From Variovorax sp. IB41 (GTDB taxonomy: Bacteria; Pseudomonadota; Gammaproteobacteria; Burkholderiales; Burkholderiaceae_C): a stretch of 64,000 nt of DNA. The position numbers and the translations under genes are program-made. Below are positions 1-8,564 of this stretch, one piece after another (position 1 is the first letter of the stretch; the number at the start of each line of letters is the position of its first letter). The stretch is taken from positions 62,001 to 126,000 of the forward strand of contig NZ_JAEFCB010000001.1 in the NCBI RefSeq assembly GCF_016405905.1, given 5' to 3'. Under the pieces are notes generated by a model, which ran no database searches, was not told the origin of the DNA, and was given only the letters and a program-made list of their open reading frames with translations.

Positions 1-2
1 AT

Positions 3-1245
3 AGCCTGTCGACTTCGACGTCGACGGGATTGAGCACTGCGACGAGTGGCATCACAAGTTTGTCTACAGGCTTGAGCACGACCAACAGCAACGTTGACAG
101 CCTCTCGACGTCCACCTCGACGGGCTTGAGCACCGCGACGAGCGGCATCACAAGTTTGTCGACTGGGCTGAGCACTACGAACAGCAGTGTCGACAGCCTC
201 TCGACTTCGACATCGACAGGACTGAGCACCGCGACAAGTGGCATCTCAAGTTTGTCGACTGGGCTGAGCACGACCAACAGCAATGTCAACAGCCTTTCGA
301 CATCGACATCGACGGGATTGAGCACTGCGACGAGTGGCATCACAAGTTTGTCTACCGGCTTGAGCACGACCAACAGCAACGTCGACAGTCTCTCGACATC
401 GACATCAACGGGACTGAGTACCGCGACGAGTGGCATCACAAGTCTGTCTACTGGCTTGAGTACGACCAACAGCAACGTCGACAGTCTCTCGACATCGACA
501 TCGACGGGCTTGAGCACCGCGACAAGCGGCATCTCAAGTCTCTCGACTGGATTGAGCACGACCAATAGCAACGTCGACAGCCTCTCGACATCGACGTCAA
601 CGGGGCTGAGTACGGCCACGAGTGGCATCTCAAGTTTGTCGACTGGGCTGAGCACGACCAACAGCAATGTCGATAGCCTCTCGACTTCGACATCGACAGG
701 CCTGAGCACCGCCACAAGCGGAATCTCCAGCCTCTCGACGGGCCTGAGCACCGCAACCAGCGGGATCTCCAGCCTGTCCACCGGGCTGAGCACCGCGACG
801 AGCGGCATTTCAAGCCTTTCGACGGGCCTGAGCACCGCCACAAGCGGAATCTCCAGCCTCTCGACGGGCTTGAGCACTGCAACCAGCGGGATCTCCAGTC
901 TGTCCACCGGACTGAGCACGACCGCCAGCACCGTCGACAGCCTCTCGACCTCTACCTCCACAGGCCTGAGTACCGCGACAAGCAACATCTCCAGCCTGTC
1001 CACCGGCCTGAGCAGCACGACCAGCAACATCTCGAGTCTCTCGACCGGCTTGAGCACCACCGACAGCACCGTCAACAGCCTGTCGACCTCGACGTCCACA
1101 GGCTTGAGCACGGTCACGAGCAACATCGGCAGCCTCTCGACGGGCCTGAGCACGAACACCAGCGGCATCTCCAGCCTCTCCACGGGCCTGAGCACCACCA
1201 ACAGCAACTTCGCGAGCCTGTCGACCAGCGTCATCGGCGCGACGA
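3..1245 (+). repeat. Tandem repeats encoding the adhesin stalk (96-bp and 42-bp units)
   Basis: From the left edge to about 700 the sequence repeats every 96 bp (32 residues, of the type LSTSTSTGLSTATSG plus ISSLSTGLSTTNSNVDS). From about 700 to 910 five copies of a 42-bp (14-residue) unit, GLSTATSGISSLST, follow each other directly. Degenerate copies continue to about 1245. The high DNA-level identity and unit lengths divisible by three mean that copies could be lost or gained in frame. Confidence 0.9.
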
Positions 1246-2363
1246 GCGGCTTCGGCAGCCTGTCGACCGGCCTCAGCACGGTCGAGAGCAACGTCAGCAC
1301 GCTGAGCTCGACGGTCACCAGCATCTACAACGGCGGCACCAAGTACTTCCACGCCAACTCGACGGCCGGGGACGCGGATGCCAGCGGGCAGGAGGCGGTG
1401 GCGATCGGGCCGCAGTCGGTGGCGAGCGGGGCCAACTCGTTCGCCGCGGGCAACGGCGCGAAGGCGACCGAGGCGGGCGCGGTGGCGATCGGCTTCGGCG
1501 CGCAGGCGACCGGCGCCAACGCCATCGCGATCGGCACGGGCGCGCTGGCCACGGGGTCGCAGGCCATCGGCGTGGATTCGCGCGCGGGCGGTGGCGGCGT
1601 CGCGCTCGGCGACAAGGCCGATGCGGGCGGCACGCCGCTGAGCCAGGCGCAGAACATCGTGCAGGGCACGGCCGTCGGCTTCGGCGCGGTGGTGCAGCAA
1701 TCGGGCGGCGTGGCGCTCGGCGCGGGCTCGGTGGCATCGACGGCCGCGGGCGTGGCCGGCTTCGTGCCGGCGAGCGCGACGGCGCAGCAGGCGCAGGCGA
1801 TCAAGGCCACCACCGGCACACAAGCGGCGGTGTCGGTGGGCGACGCGGCCACGGGCCAGTTCCGCCAGATCACCGGCGTGGCGGCGGGCACGGCCGACAG
1901 CGACGCTACCAACGTCGCGCAGCTGCGCGCCACCACGGGCGCGGTGGCCGCGGGCAGCGTGCAGTACGGGGCCAACCCCGACGGCTCGGTCAACTACGGC
2001 CAGGTGACCCTGGGCAACGGCCAGGCGCCGGGCGGCACGCGCATCTCGAACGTGGCGCCGGGCATCGTGGCCAGCGACGCGGTCAACCTGGGCCAGCTGC
2101 AGGGCGTGCAGGGCCAGGTGCGCGACATCGCCCGCATCGCGTACTCGGGCGTGGCGATGGCCACCGCGATGAGTTCGCTGCCGCAGGCCATGACGCCGGG
2201 CAAGACGCTGATGTCGGTCGGCGTGGGCTACTACTCGGGCTACAGCGCCGTGGCCGTCGGCTTCTCGCAGCGTTCGGAGAGCGGCAGCTGGGTCTACAAG
2301 GTCAACGGCTCCTACAGCGGGCAGAAGTTCAACCTGGGGGTGGGGGTCGGCTACGAGTGGTAG
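3..2363 (+). CDS. Trimeric autotransporter adhesin (YadA-like), C-terminal part
   Basis: The frame is open from the left edge, so the true start lies outside the window. The visible protein (about 786 residues) begins with a Ser/Thr-rich stalk of near-identical repeats up to about residue 415. A YadA-type beta-roll head follows, with many AIG..A.A.G elements such as AVAIGFGAQATGANAIAIG. A neck with two DATNVAQL/DAVNLGQL-type motifs comes next. The last ~70 residues form the four-strand outer-membrane anchor, ending in an aromatic residue (GVGVGYEW). Members of this family trimerise on the cell surface and bind host or abiotic surfaces. The head sits close to the anchor and the long stalk is N-terminal to it, so more head domains probably lie upstream. 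The 3' end overlaps the convergent LysR gene by 13 bp. The family call is confident; the ligand is unknown. Confidence 0.93.
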   Translation, partial: SLSTSTSTGLSTATSGITSLSTGLSTTNSNVDSLSTSTSTGLSTATSGITSLSTGLSTTNSSVDSLSTSTSTGLSTATSGISSLSTGLSTTNSNVNSLSTSTSTGLSTATSGITSLSTGLSTTNSNVDSLSTSTSTGLSTATSGITSLSTGLSTTNSNVDSLSTSTSTGLSTATSGISSLSTGLSTTNSNVDSLSTSTSTGLSTATSGISSLSTGLSTTNSNVDSLSTSTSTGLSTATSGISSLSTGLSTATSGISSLSTGLSTATSGISSLSTGLSTATSGISSLSTGLSTATSGISSLSTGLSTTASTVDSLSTSTSTGLSTATSNISSLSTGLSSTTSNISSLSTGLSTTDSTVNSLSTSTSTGLSTVTSNIGSLSTGLSTNTSGISSLSTGLSTTNSNFASLSTSVIGATSGFGSLSTGLSTVESNVSTLSSTVTSIYNGGTKYFHANSTAGDADASGQEAVAIGPQSVASGANSFAAGNGAKATEAGAVAIGFGAQATGANAIAIGTGALATGSQAIGVDSRAGGGGVALGDKADAGGTPLSQAQNIVQGTAVGFGAVVQQSGGVALGAGSVASTAAGVAGFVPASATAQQAQAIKATTGTQAAVSVGDAATGQFRQITGVAAGTADSDATNVAQLRATTGAVAAGSVQYGANPDGSVNYGQVTLGNGQAPGGTRISNVAPGIVASDAVNLGQLQGVQGQVRDIARIAYSGVAMATAMSSLPQAMTPGKTLMSVGVGYYSGYSAVAVGFSQRSESGSWVYKVNGSYSGQKFNLGVGVGYEW

Positions 2364-3265
2364 CGGGTGGCGCGTGGTTCGGAGGAGGGCGCGAGCATCT
2401 CCTCGAACCACGTCGCCACGTGCTGCGCTTCGGGCGCGGCGTCGGGCGCGAGGCCGTAGTAGTAGCGGCTGAGCGTCATGCGCAGCGCGGGCAGCGGCGA
2501 CTGCAGCCGGCCCGAGGCCAGGTCGTGTGACACGAGCGAGGTCGGCGCGAGCGCGATGCCCAGGCCATCGACCGCCGCCTGCAGCACGAAGTGCAGGTGG
2601 TCGAACTGCAGCCGGCCCGCGGGCTTCGCGCGCGGCGCGCCGACCTGCTTCTTCCAGGCGTCCCAATCGTCCTTGCGCGTGCGGGCCGAGAGCTGCACGT
2701 GCGATGCGAGCGCGCGCAGGTCGGCGAGCGGATGCGTCTTGAACAGGGCCGGTGCGCCGACCACCAGCACCTCGTCTTCGAGAAAGGGATGCACGTCGAT
2801 GGAGGAGGGCCAGCCCTCGAGCCCGCGGCGCACCGCGATGTCGAAGCTGTCGGTGGCCTGTTCCGGCATCACCGTGCTCGTGATGACCTGCGGCTCGATG
2901 TCGGGGTGGCGCTCCACGAACGCCGGCAGGCGCGGAATCAGCCAGCGCACGGCGAACGAAGGCCGCACGTTGATCCGCACCGCGCGGGCCGGGCCTTGCG
3001 CCTGCAGCGCCTGGGCGGCTGCGTTGATCTGCGCCAGCGCCGGGCCGGCCTCGGCGAAGAACTGCTGGCCCTCCGCCGTCAGCGTGACCTGCCGGACGCG
3101 CCGCTCGAACAGCGCGACGCCCAGGCATTCCTCCAGGCTCTTGATCTGCCGGCTCACCGCGCTATGCGTGACGTGAAGCTCCTGCGCCGCGCGCGTGAAA
3201 CTCTGGTGGCGGGCCGCGGCGACAAAGGCGCGCACGGCGTTCAGGGGCGGTTCTCGAAGCGGCAT
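2351..3265 (-). CDS. LysR-family transcriptional regulator
   Basis: 304 residues, the usual length for LysR regulators. The N-terminal winged helix-turn-helix covers about residues 5-65 (NAVRAFVAAARHQSFTRAAQ, then HVTHSAVSRQIKSLE). A type 2 periplasmic-binding-like effector domain of the GcvA type makes up the rest. I chose the ATG at 3265, which begins MPLREPPLNAV; an in-frame ATG seven codons upstream is possible. The gene diverges from the MFS gene at 3344 across only 78 bp, the classic arrangement in which a LysR protein controls its neighbour and itself. The inducer cannot be read from sequence. Its 3' end overlaps the adhesin's 3' end by 13 bp. Confidence 0.9.
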   Translation of the reverse strand: MPLREPPLNAVRAFVAAARHQSFTRAAQELHVTHSAVSRQIKSLEECLGVALFERRVRQVTLTAEGQQFFAEAGPALAQINAAAQALQAQGPARAVRINVRPSFAVRWLIPRLPAFVERHPDIEPQVITSTVMPEQATDSFDIAVRRGLEGWPSSIDVHPFLEDEVLVVGAPALFKTHPLADLRALASHVQLSARTRKDDWDAWKKQVGAPRAKPAGRLQFDHLHFVLQAAVDGLGIALAPTSLVSHDLASGRLQSPLPALRMTLSRYYYGLAPDAAPEAQHVATWFEEMLAPSSEPRATRYHS

Positions 3266-3343
3266 GTGTGCGATTTTCTCACGCATGCGGGGCGTTAATC
3301 TCGTTTGTCAGCCCGCCTTGCCGCGGCGCACCATGCGGTCTCG

Positions 3344-4525
3344 ATGTCTTCAACGCCCCTCACACCTGCCCCCGCTCCCGCGCCCAGCGCCACCGACCTG
3401 AATTCCCGCCACGCAGCCATCGCGCTCGGGCTTTCACTGCCGGCCGACGTCGTTCTCTACCTGCTGCTGCCGATGTATGCCAGCCAGTTCGGCGTGACGC
3501 TGGCCGAGGCCGGCATGCTGCTGGCGGCCAACCGGCTGGTGCGCATCGCCGGCTACCGCTGGGTGGCGCGCTTCTATGCGCGCAACGGCGACCGGCCGAC
3601 CTGCACCATCGCCGTCGTGGCGGCCGCCGTGTGCGGCGTGGGCTACGCGACGCTCTCGGGCTTCTGGGCGCTCTTGCCGTTGCGGTTGATGTGGGGGCTG
3701 TGCTTTGCGGCGCTCAATCTCTCGACACAGGCGCTGGCCACGGCCGACCCCATCGGCGCGGCGCGCCGCAATGGACGCTCGCGCGCGTTCATCGCCATGG
3801 GGCCGGTGATCGCGCTGCCGCTGGGCGCGTTGATGGCGCACTGGATCGGGCCGCGCGCGATCTTCGGCATCCTCGCGGTGTTCTCGCTGCTGGCGGTGTT
3901 CGCGGCCCGGCGGCTGCCCTCGGCGCCGCATCGCTCGCAGAAGCCCACGCGGCGCTTCCAGTGGCCCAACAGCCTGGACGGCTGGTCGTTCATGGAAGGG
4001 CTGGCGCTCGACGGGCTCTTCATCGTCGGCCTCTCCTACCTCGGCAAGGACCTGCTGCCGGGCGGCGCGGTGATCGTGGCCGGCCTGCTGATGGCGCTGC
4101 GCTACCTCGCGGAGATTTTCCTGAGCCCGGTTGGCGGGCATCTGGCCGAGCGCTTCGGCGCGGAGCGGCTGCTGGTGAGCCTGTCGCTCGTGACGGCCGT
4201 GGCGCTCGTGGGCTTCGGTCTCGGCTGGCTCTGGAGCTGCGCGGCGCTCATCGTGGTGTTGCGCGCCTTGCAGCTGCCCTTGCTGTCGCCCATCGTGGCG
4301 CGCCGCACGCCGGGGCCCGAGCGCGTGCAGGCGCTGGCCGCGCGCTCGGTGTGGCGCGACATCGGCGCCGGAGCGGGCCCGCTCATCGCGGGGCTGCTGC
4401 TGCCGGTCGCATCGCCGCCGTGGATCTACGGCATCGCCGCAGTGCTGCTGGCCATCATGGCGATCGCCTGCGGCCGGAATCCGTCGCCCCATCCGACACC
4501 TCACGCTCAAGAGCCAACGTCATGA
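3344..4525 (+). CDS. MFS transporter
   Basis: 393 residues with about 12 hydrophobic segments. The early part reads ADVVLYLLLPMYASQFGVTL, and a loop carrying RFYARNGDRP corresponds to the conserved MFS loop 2-3. It is a major facilitator membrane transporter of unknown substrate. The ATG at 3344 (MSSTPLTPAPAPAP) is preferred over one 13 codons earlier because a short Pro/Ala tail precedes the first membrane helix. It is divergent from the LysR gene at 3265, probably its regulator. Its stop overlaps the next start in an ATGA at 4522-4525, so the next gene is translationally coupled to it. Confidence 0.88.
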   Translation: MSSTPLTPAPAPAPSATDLNSRHAAIALGLSLPADVVLYLLLPMYASQFGVTLAEAGMLLAANRLVRIAGYRWVARFYARNGDRPTCTIAVVAAAVCGVGYATLSGFWALLPLRLMWGLCFAALNLSTQALATADPIGAARRNGRSRAFIAMGPVIALPLGALMAHWIGPRAIFGILAVFSLLAVFAARRLPSAPHRSQKPTRRFQWPNSLDGWSFMEGLALDGLFIVGLSYLGKDLLPGGAVIVAGLLMALRYLAEIFLSPVGGHLAERFGAERLLVSLSLVTAVALVGFGLGWLWSCAALIVVLRALQLPLLSPIVARRTPGPERVQALAARSVWRDIGAGAGPLIAGLLLPVASPPWIYGIAAVLLAIMAIACGRNPSPHPTPHAQEPTS

Positions 4526-5142
4526 ACACTTCCCACGCCATCGAAACCGTCGCGCAGCTCGAGGCCTTGTTCGGTCAGCCGGGCGAGGCCTCGCTCAAGA
4601 AGGAAGTGGACTATCTGCATCCGGCTTACCAGGCGCTGATCGCCGCATCGCCCTTCGCGGTGCTCGCCACCACCGGCCCCGGCGGCCTCGATGCCTCGCC
4701 GCGCGGCGACCCGCCGGGCTTCGTGGTGGTGCAGGACGAGAAGACGCTGCTGCTGCCCGAGCGCCGCGGCAACAACCGCATCGACAGCCTGCGCAACATC
4801 GTGGCCGATCCGCGCGTGGCCTTGCTGTTCCTGATCCCCGGTGTGGGCGAGACGCTGCGCGTGAACGGAAGAGGGCGCATCACCGTCGCGCCCGACGTCA
4901 TGGCGCGCTTCGCGGTGGAGGGCAAGCTGCCGCAATGCGTGATCGAGGTGCAGGTAGAGACGGTGTACTTCCAGTGCGCCCGCGCGATCCAGCGCTCCAA
5001 GCTCTGGGCGCCGGTGGCGGCGGATGCGAAGCGCGAGGTGCCGACGGCCGGGGCCATTCTTTCCGCGCTGACCGATGCGGCGTTCGACGGGGCGGCCTAC
5101 GACCGTGAGCTGCCGGCACGGCAGCAGTCGACCTTGTACTGA
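4522..5142 (+). CDS. Pyridoxamine 5'-phosphate oxidase-family FMN protein
   Basis: 206 residues matching the PPOX split-barrel family subgroup annotated as MSMEG_1061/DR2398-like. Visible family features are the central strand region FAVLATTGPGGLDASPRGD, the LLLPERRGNNRIDSLRNI segment and the later GETLRVNGRGRIT. Such proteins bind FMN or related cofactors and usually act as small-molecule reductases or oxidases; the substrate here is unknown. The start codon overlaps the MFS stop by four bases, so the two genes form a coupled pair probably controlled by the divergent LysR regulator. Confidence 0.85.
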   Translation: MNTSHAIETVAQLEALFGQPGEASLKKEVDYLHPAYQALIAASPFAVLATTGPGGLDASPRGDPPGFVVVQDEKTLLLPERRGNNRIDSLRNIVADPRVALLFLIPGVGETLRVNGRGRITVAPDVMARFAVEGKLPQCVIEVQVETVYFQCARAIQRSKLWAPVAADAKREVPTAGAILSALTDAAFDGAAYDRELPARQQSTLY

Positions 5143-5146
5143 GAGC

Positions 5147-5591
5147 ATGGACAACCACATCACTTTTCGCACCGCGGCGCTGGCCGACCTGCCCGCCATC
5201 GTCGAGTTGCTGGCGAACGACGAACTGGGGCGCCGCCGGGAAATGACCGGGCCGACGCTGGACGCGCGATACCTCGCTGCGTTCAACGCGATCGAGGCCG
5301 ATCCGAATCAGCAGCTCGCCGTTGCAGTGGACGGGGCGAACGCGGTGGTCGGCACGTTGCAGCTGTCGTTCATACCGGGCATCGCCCGCACGGGCGCATG
5401 GCGCGGCCAGATCGAGGCGGTCCGCATTGCAGAGGCGTTGCGCGGTTCGGGCGTGGGCCATTGCGCAGTGCAGGGCGCGCGGCTGCACGCTGGTGCAATT
5501 GACCACGGACAAGGGCCGGCCGGACGCGCACCGCTTCTACGAAAAACTCGGCTTCGTCGCGAGCCACGAAGGCTACAAGCTGGTTCTCTGA
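5147..5591 (+). pseudogene. GNAT N-acetyltransferase, frameshifted
   Basis: The first ~105 codons from the ATG at 5147 encode a GNAT domain (MDNHITFRTAALADLPAIVE to IEAVRIAEALRGSGVG). The frame then changes near 5455, and the conserved C-terminal half continues in another frame (ARGCTLVQLTTDKGRPDAHR, then FYEKLGFVASHEGYKLVL), stopping at 5589-5591. Several residues of the acetyl-CoA-binding helix are missing at the junction. The junction lies on GTGGGCC, and loss of about 20 bp between two short TGGGC copies would explain it. Unless this is a sequencing error, the gene is inactive. It follows the PPOX gene by 4 bp. Confidence 0.85.
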
Positions 5592-5703
5592 GCGCGTCTG
5601 AAAAGCTGCTTTCGAGCGCCGAACTGACCATTGTGTTTCGAATGTTCAGCAAGATGTCACGCAAAGCAACGGCCAGTGGCGGCAGGGCCTTCCAGGGGGA
5701 GTC

Positions 5704-5727
5704 GGCAGTGTAGACTGCCAGGTTTTT
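5704..5727 (+). terminator. Possible intrinsic terminator upstream of the DUF3348 operon
   Basis: A six-base stem GGCAGT/ACTGCC with a GTAG loop is followed by AGG and five T residues. It lies 14 bp before the DUF3348 start, so it could end transcription from the PPOX/GNAT side or attenuate entry into the next operon. The stem is short, so the call is tentative. Confidence 0.35.
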
Positions 5728-5740
5728 CCATCTGGCGGTA

Positions 5741-6436
5741 ATGGTGCAAGTGTCAAGGCGCACAGGCTTCACCGGCTCGGCGCTGATTCGCTTGCTCGCT
5801 CGACTGACCGACATCGAAGTCCCCGAGCCCAAACAGGCTTTTGCGGATCGATTGAGTCAATGGCTCGGCTGGACCGATGCCATCTCCCTTTCTGCAGCGT
5901 TGAACGGCGGCGTGGCCGCCGTGCCTTCTGGCGCGCGCGCAGCCGGCAATCCCGAAGAACGCGAATGCGAGCGCGTGCGCAGCGCGATGGCCAACGCCAT
6001 CGCGGAAGACATGCACAGCGTAGCCAAAGACAACGCCGCCGACTTCCCGGCCTATCGCCGGCGCTACCACGCGAGGCAGCAGGCCATGGCGGCGAGCATC
6101 GGCCCCTTGCGCGGCCGCCTGCGCTCGACGCTGGCGACGCGCTCGCCCGACATGGCGCGGCTCGCGGCGGTGGATGTGGTGATGGAACAGGTGCTGGGCG
6201 CGCAGGAGCATCGCCTGCTGGCGAGCGTGCCGGCGACGCTCGAGAAGCACTTCAAGCGCCTGAGCCGGGCGCATGCAAGCGCCGATGCAGATGCCAGCAC
6301 CGAGGCTGACACCGAGGCCGAGCCCGGCGCATGGCTGGCCGTGTTCCGCAAGGACATGCACGACGTGCTGCTCGCCGAGATGGACGTCCGATTTCAACCG
6401 GTCGAAGGGCTGCTCGAAGCCCTTCGCGCGAGCTAA
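5741..6436 (+). CDS. DUF3348 family protein
   Basis: 231 residues, predicted soluble. It opens MVQVSRRTGFTGSALIRLLA, typical of DUF3348, and contains a largely helical middle with an Ala/Asp/Glu-rich linker near residues 180-200. The C-terminal segment ends VRFQPVEGLLEALRAS. No catalytic motif is visible. It is the first gene of a four-gene set with DUF802, OmpA and DUF2894 proteins, separated from DUF802 by only 10 bp. The family is known to co-occur with these partners in Burkholderiales, but no function is established to my knowledge. From context I infer a cytoplasmic partner of the membrane motor encoded next. Confidence 0.85.
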   Translation: MVQVSRRTGFTGSALIRLLARLTDIEVPEPKQAFADRLSQWLGWTDAISLSAALNGGVAAVPSGARAAGNPEERECERVRSAMANAIAEDMHSVAKDNAADFPAYRRRYHARQQAMAASIGPLRGRLRSTLATRSPDMARLAAVDVVMEQVLGAQEHRLLASVPATLEKHFKRLSRAHASADADASTEADTEAEPGAWLAVFRKDMHDVLLAEMDVRFQPVEGLLEALRAS

Positions 6437-6446
6437 CCAGAGTTTC

Positions 6447-8564
6447 ATGACCCAACTTCTTCATCGCATCGTCTTCGTCGTCGGCCTGGCCGCGGTCTGC
6501 TGGGTCGGCATCGGGTACATCGGCTCGAACCCGCTGGCGTTGGCGATCACCGTGCTCATCGGCGCGTTCTACGTGGTCGGCGCGCTCGAGCTGCACCGCT
6601 TCGGGCAGGCCACGACCACGCTGGCCGGCGCCGTAGCGGACTTGACCGGGCCGCCGGCCACCCTGGGCGAATGGCTCGACAAGCTGCATCCGTCGCTGCG
6701 CAACGCGGTGCGCCTGCGCATCGAGGGCGAGCGCGTCGGCCTGCCCGGCCCGAGCCTCACGCCGTACCTCGCGGGCCTCTTGGTGCTGCTGGGCATGCTG
6801 GGTACTTTCCTCGGCATGGTGGTCACGCTGAACGGCACGGGCACCGCGCTGGAGAGCGCGTCGGACCTGCAGGCCATGCGCGCCTCGCTGGCCGCGCCGG
6901 TCAAGGGGCTGGGCGTGGCGTTCGGCACCTCGCTCGCTGGCGTGGCGACGTCGGCGACGCTGGGCCTTCTGTCGGCCCTCGCGCGCAGAGACCGGATGCA
7001 GACCGCGCAGTCGCTAGACAGCCGGATCGCCACCACCTTGCGCGTCTTCTCGCAGGCCCATCAGCGTGAAGAGTCCTTCAAGCTGCTGCAGCGCCAGAGC
7101 GAGGCGATGCCCGCACTGGTCGACCAGCTGCAACTGATGATGGCGACGATGGAGCGTCAGAGCCACGCCTTGAACGAGCGCCTGATTTCCAGCCAGGACA
7201 GCTTCCACGGCAAGGCCGAGTCCGTGTACGCGGGCCTGGCTTCGTCCGTCGGCCAGTCGCTGAAAGAGGGCCTTGCCGACAGCGCCCGCATCGCCGGCGC
7301 GACGATCCAGCCGGTGGTCGAAGCCACCATGGCCGGCATCGCGCGCGAGACGGCCGCGCTGCACGCCACCGTCGAGCAGAGCGTGCAACGGCAGCTCGAC
7401 GGCCTCTCCACCCGCTTCGAGTCCAACACCGCCACCGTGGCGGACATCTGGAAGACGGCGCTCGCCGGTCAGCAACGCACGAGCGAGGCGCAAGCCAACG
7501 ACCTGCGCGCCACGCTCGCGCAGTTCACGCAGACCTTTGAAGAGCGTTCGGCTTCGCTGGTGGACGGCGTTTCCACGCGCCTTGAAACCACGGTCGAGCG
7601 CGTGTCCGACAACTGGCGCAGCGCGCTCGCGCAGCACGAACGCGCGAGCGAAACGCTGTCGGGCGACACGCACCGCGCGCTCACGGCCGCCGCAGCCACG
7701 TTCGAACAGCACTCGGCATCGCTGCTGAAGACGGTGGGCCAGGCGCACACCGACCTGCAGAGCGAGATGGCATCGCGCGACCAGCAGCGCCTCGCCACCT
7801 GGACCCAGGCGCTCGAAGCGATGGCCGTGTCGCTCCAGCAGGAATGGCAACAGGCCGGTGCCCGCAGCGAAGCCCAGCAGCAGGAAATCTGCAAGACGCT
7901 GGCACAGACCGCCAACGACATCTCCGCCCAGAGCGAAGCGCACGCAAGGAGCACCATCGCCGAGATCGGCCAGCTCATGCAGGCCGCCTCCGAAGCGCCC
8001 CGCGCCGCGGCTGAGGTGATCGCCGAGCTGCGCCAGAAGCTCTCGGACAGCATGGCGCGCGACAACGCGATGCTCGACGAGCGCAGCCGCATCCTCGGCA
8101 CATTGGAGACACTGCTCGATGCGGTGAACCACGCCTCCACCGAGCAGCGCAGCGCCATCGATGCGCTCGTGGCCACCTCGGCCGATCTGCTGGACCGCGT
8201 GGGCTCGCGCTTCACCGACAAGGTCGATGCGGAGACCGGAAAGATGGCCGATGTCGCCGCGCAGATCACCGGCAGCGCCGTCGAGGTGGCTAGCCTGGGC
8301 GAGGCCTTCGGCTTCGCCGTGAAGCTCTTCACCGAATCGAACGACAAGATGAGCGCGCACCTGCAGCGCATCGAAGGCGCGCTGGGCAAGTCGATCGCGC
8401 GCAGCGACGAGCAACTGGCGTACTACGTGGCACAGGCCCGCGAGGTCATCGACCTGAGCATCTCGTCGCAGAAGCAGATCGTCGAAGACCTGCAGCAGCT
8501 CGCCGTGCAGCGTGATCAGCGCGATCAACGCGATCACCGTGCGACAGCGGGCAGCGAAGCGTGA
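6447..8564 (+). CDS. DUF802 protein, MotA/TolQ/ZorA-like motor subunit with long helical tail
   Basis: 705 residues. Four hydrophobic helices are visible, at about 8-24, 27-46, 105-127 and 157-178. The last two carry the MotA/ExbB/TolQ signature: GMLGTFLGM at 116-124 and FGTSLAGVATSATLG at 159-173, with Thr120, Thr161 and Ser162 placed as pore-lining hydroxyl residues. After residue 180 comes a ~525-residue soluble helical tail rich in Ala/Gln/Glu. It includes DUF802 repeats of about 54 residues (near 322-430; pattern W..ALA.Q.R.SE then FE..SASL). Length and layout resemble ZorA of Zorya defence systems, a stator with a long cytoplasmic tail. The gene ends in TGATG shared with the OmpA gene. 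Motor homology is inference from motifs; the biological role is unknown. Confidence 0.85.
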   Translation: MTQLLHRIVFVVGLAAVCWVGIGYIGSNPLALAITVLIGAFYVVGALELHRFGQATTTLAGAVADLTGPPATLGEWLDKLHPSLRNAVRLRIEGERVGLPGPSLTPYLAGLLVLLGMLGTFLGMVVTLNGTGTALESASDLQAMRASLAAPVKGLGVAFGTSLAGVATSATLGLLSALARRDRMQTAQSLDSRIATTLRVFSQAHQREESFKLLQRQSEAMPALVDQLQLMMATMERQSHALNERLISSQDSFHGKAESVYAGLASSVGQSLKEGLADSARIAGATIQPVVEATMAGIARETAALHATVEQSVQRQLDGLSTRFESNTATVADIWKTALAGQQRTSEAQANDLRATLAQFTQTFEERSASLVDGVSTRLETTVERVSDNWRSALAQHERASETLSGDTHRALTAAAATFEQHSASLLKTVGQAHTDLQSEMASRDQQRLATWTQALEAMAVSLQQEWQQAGARSEAQQQEICKTLAQTANDISAQSEAHARSTIAEIGQLMQAASEAPRAAAEVIAELRQKLSDSMARDNAMLDERSRILGTLETLLDAVNHASTEQRSAIDALVATSADLLDRVGSRFTDKVDAETGKMADVAAQITGSAVEVASLGEAFGFAVKLFTESNDKMSAHLQRIEGALGKSIARSDEQLAYYVAQAREVIDLSISSQKQIVEDLQQLAVQRDQRDQRDHRATAGSEA

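Noticed and set aside
3-1245. Regularly spaced repeats resembling a CRISPR array
   Set aside because: Units are contiguous, divisible by three and part of one open adhesin reading frame; there are no unique spacers.
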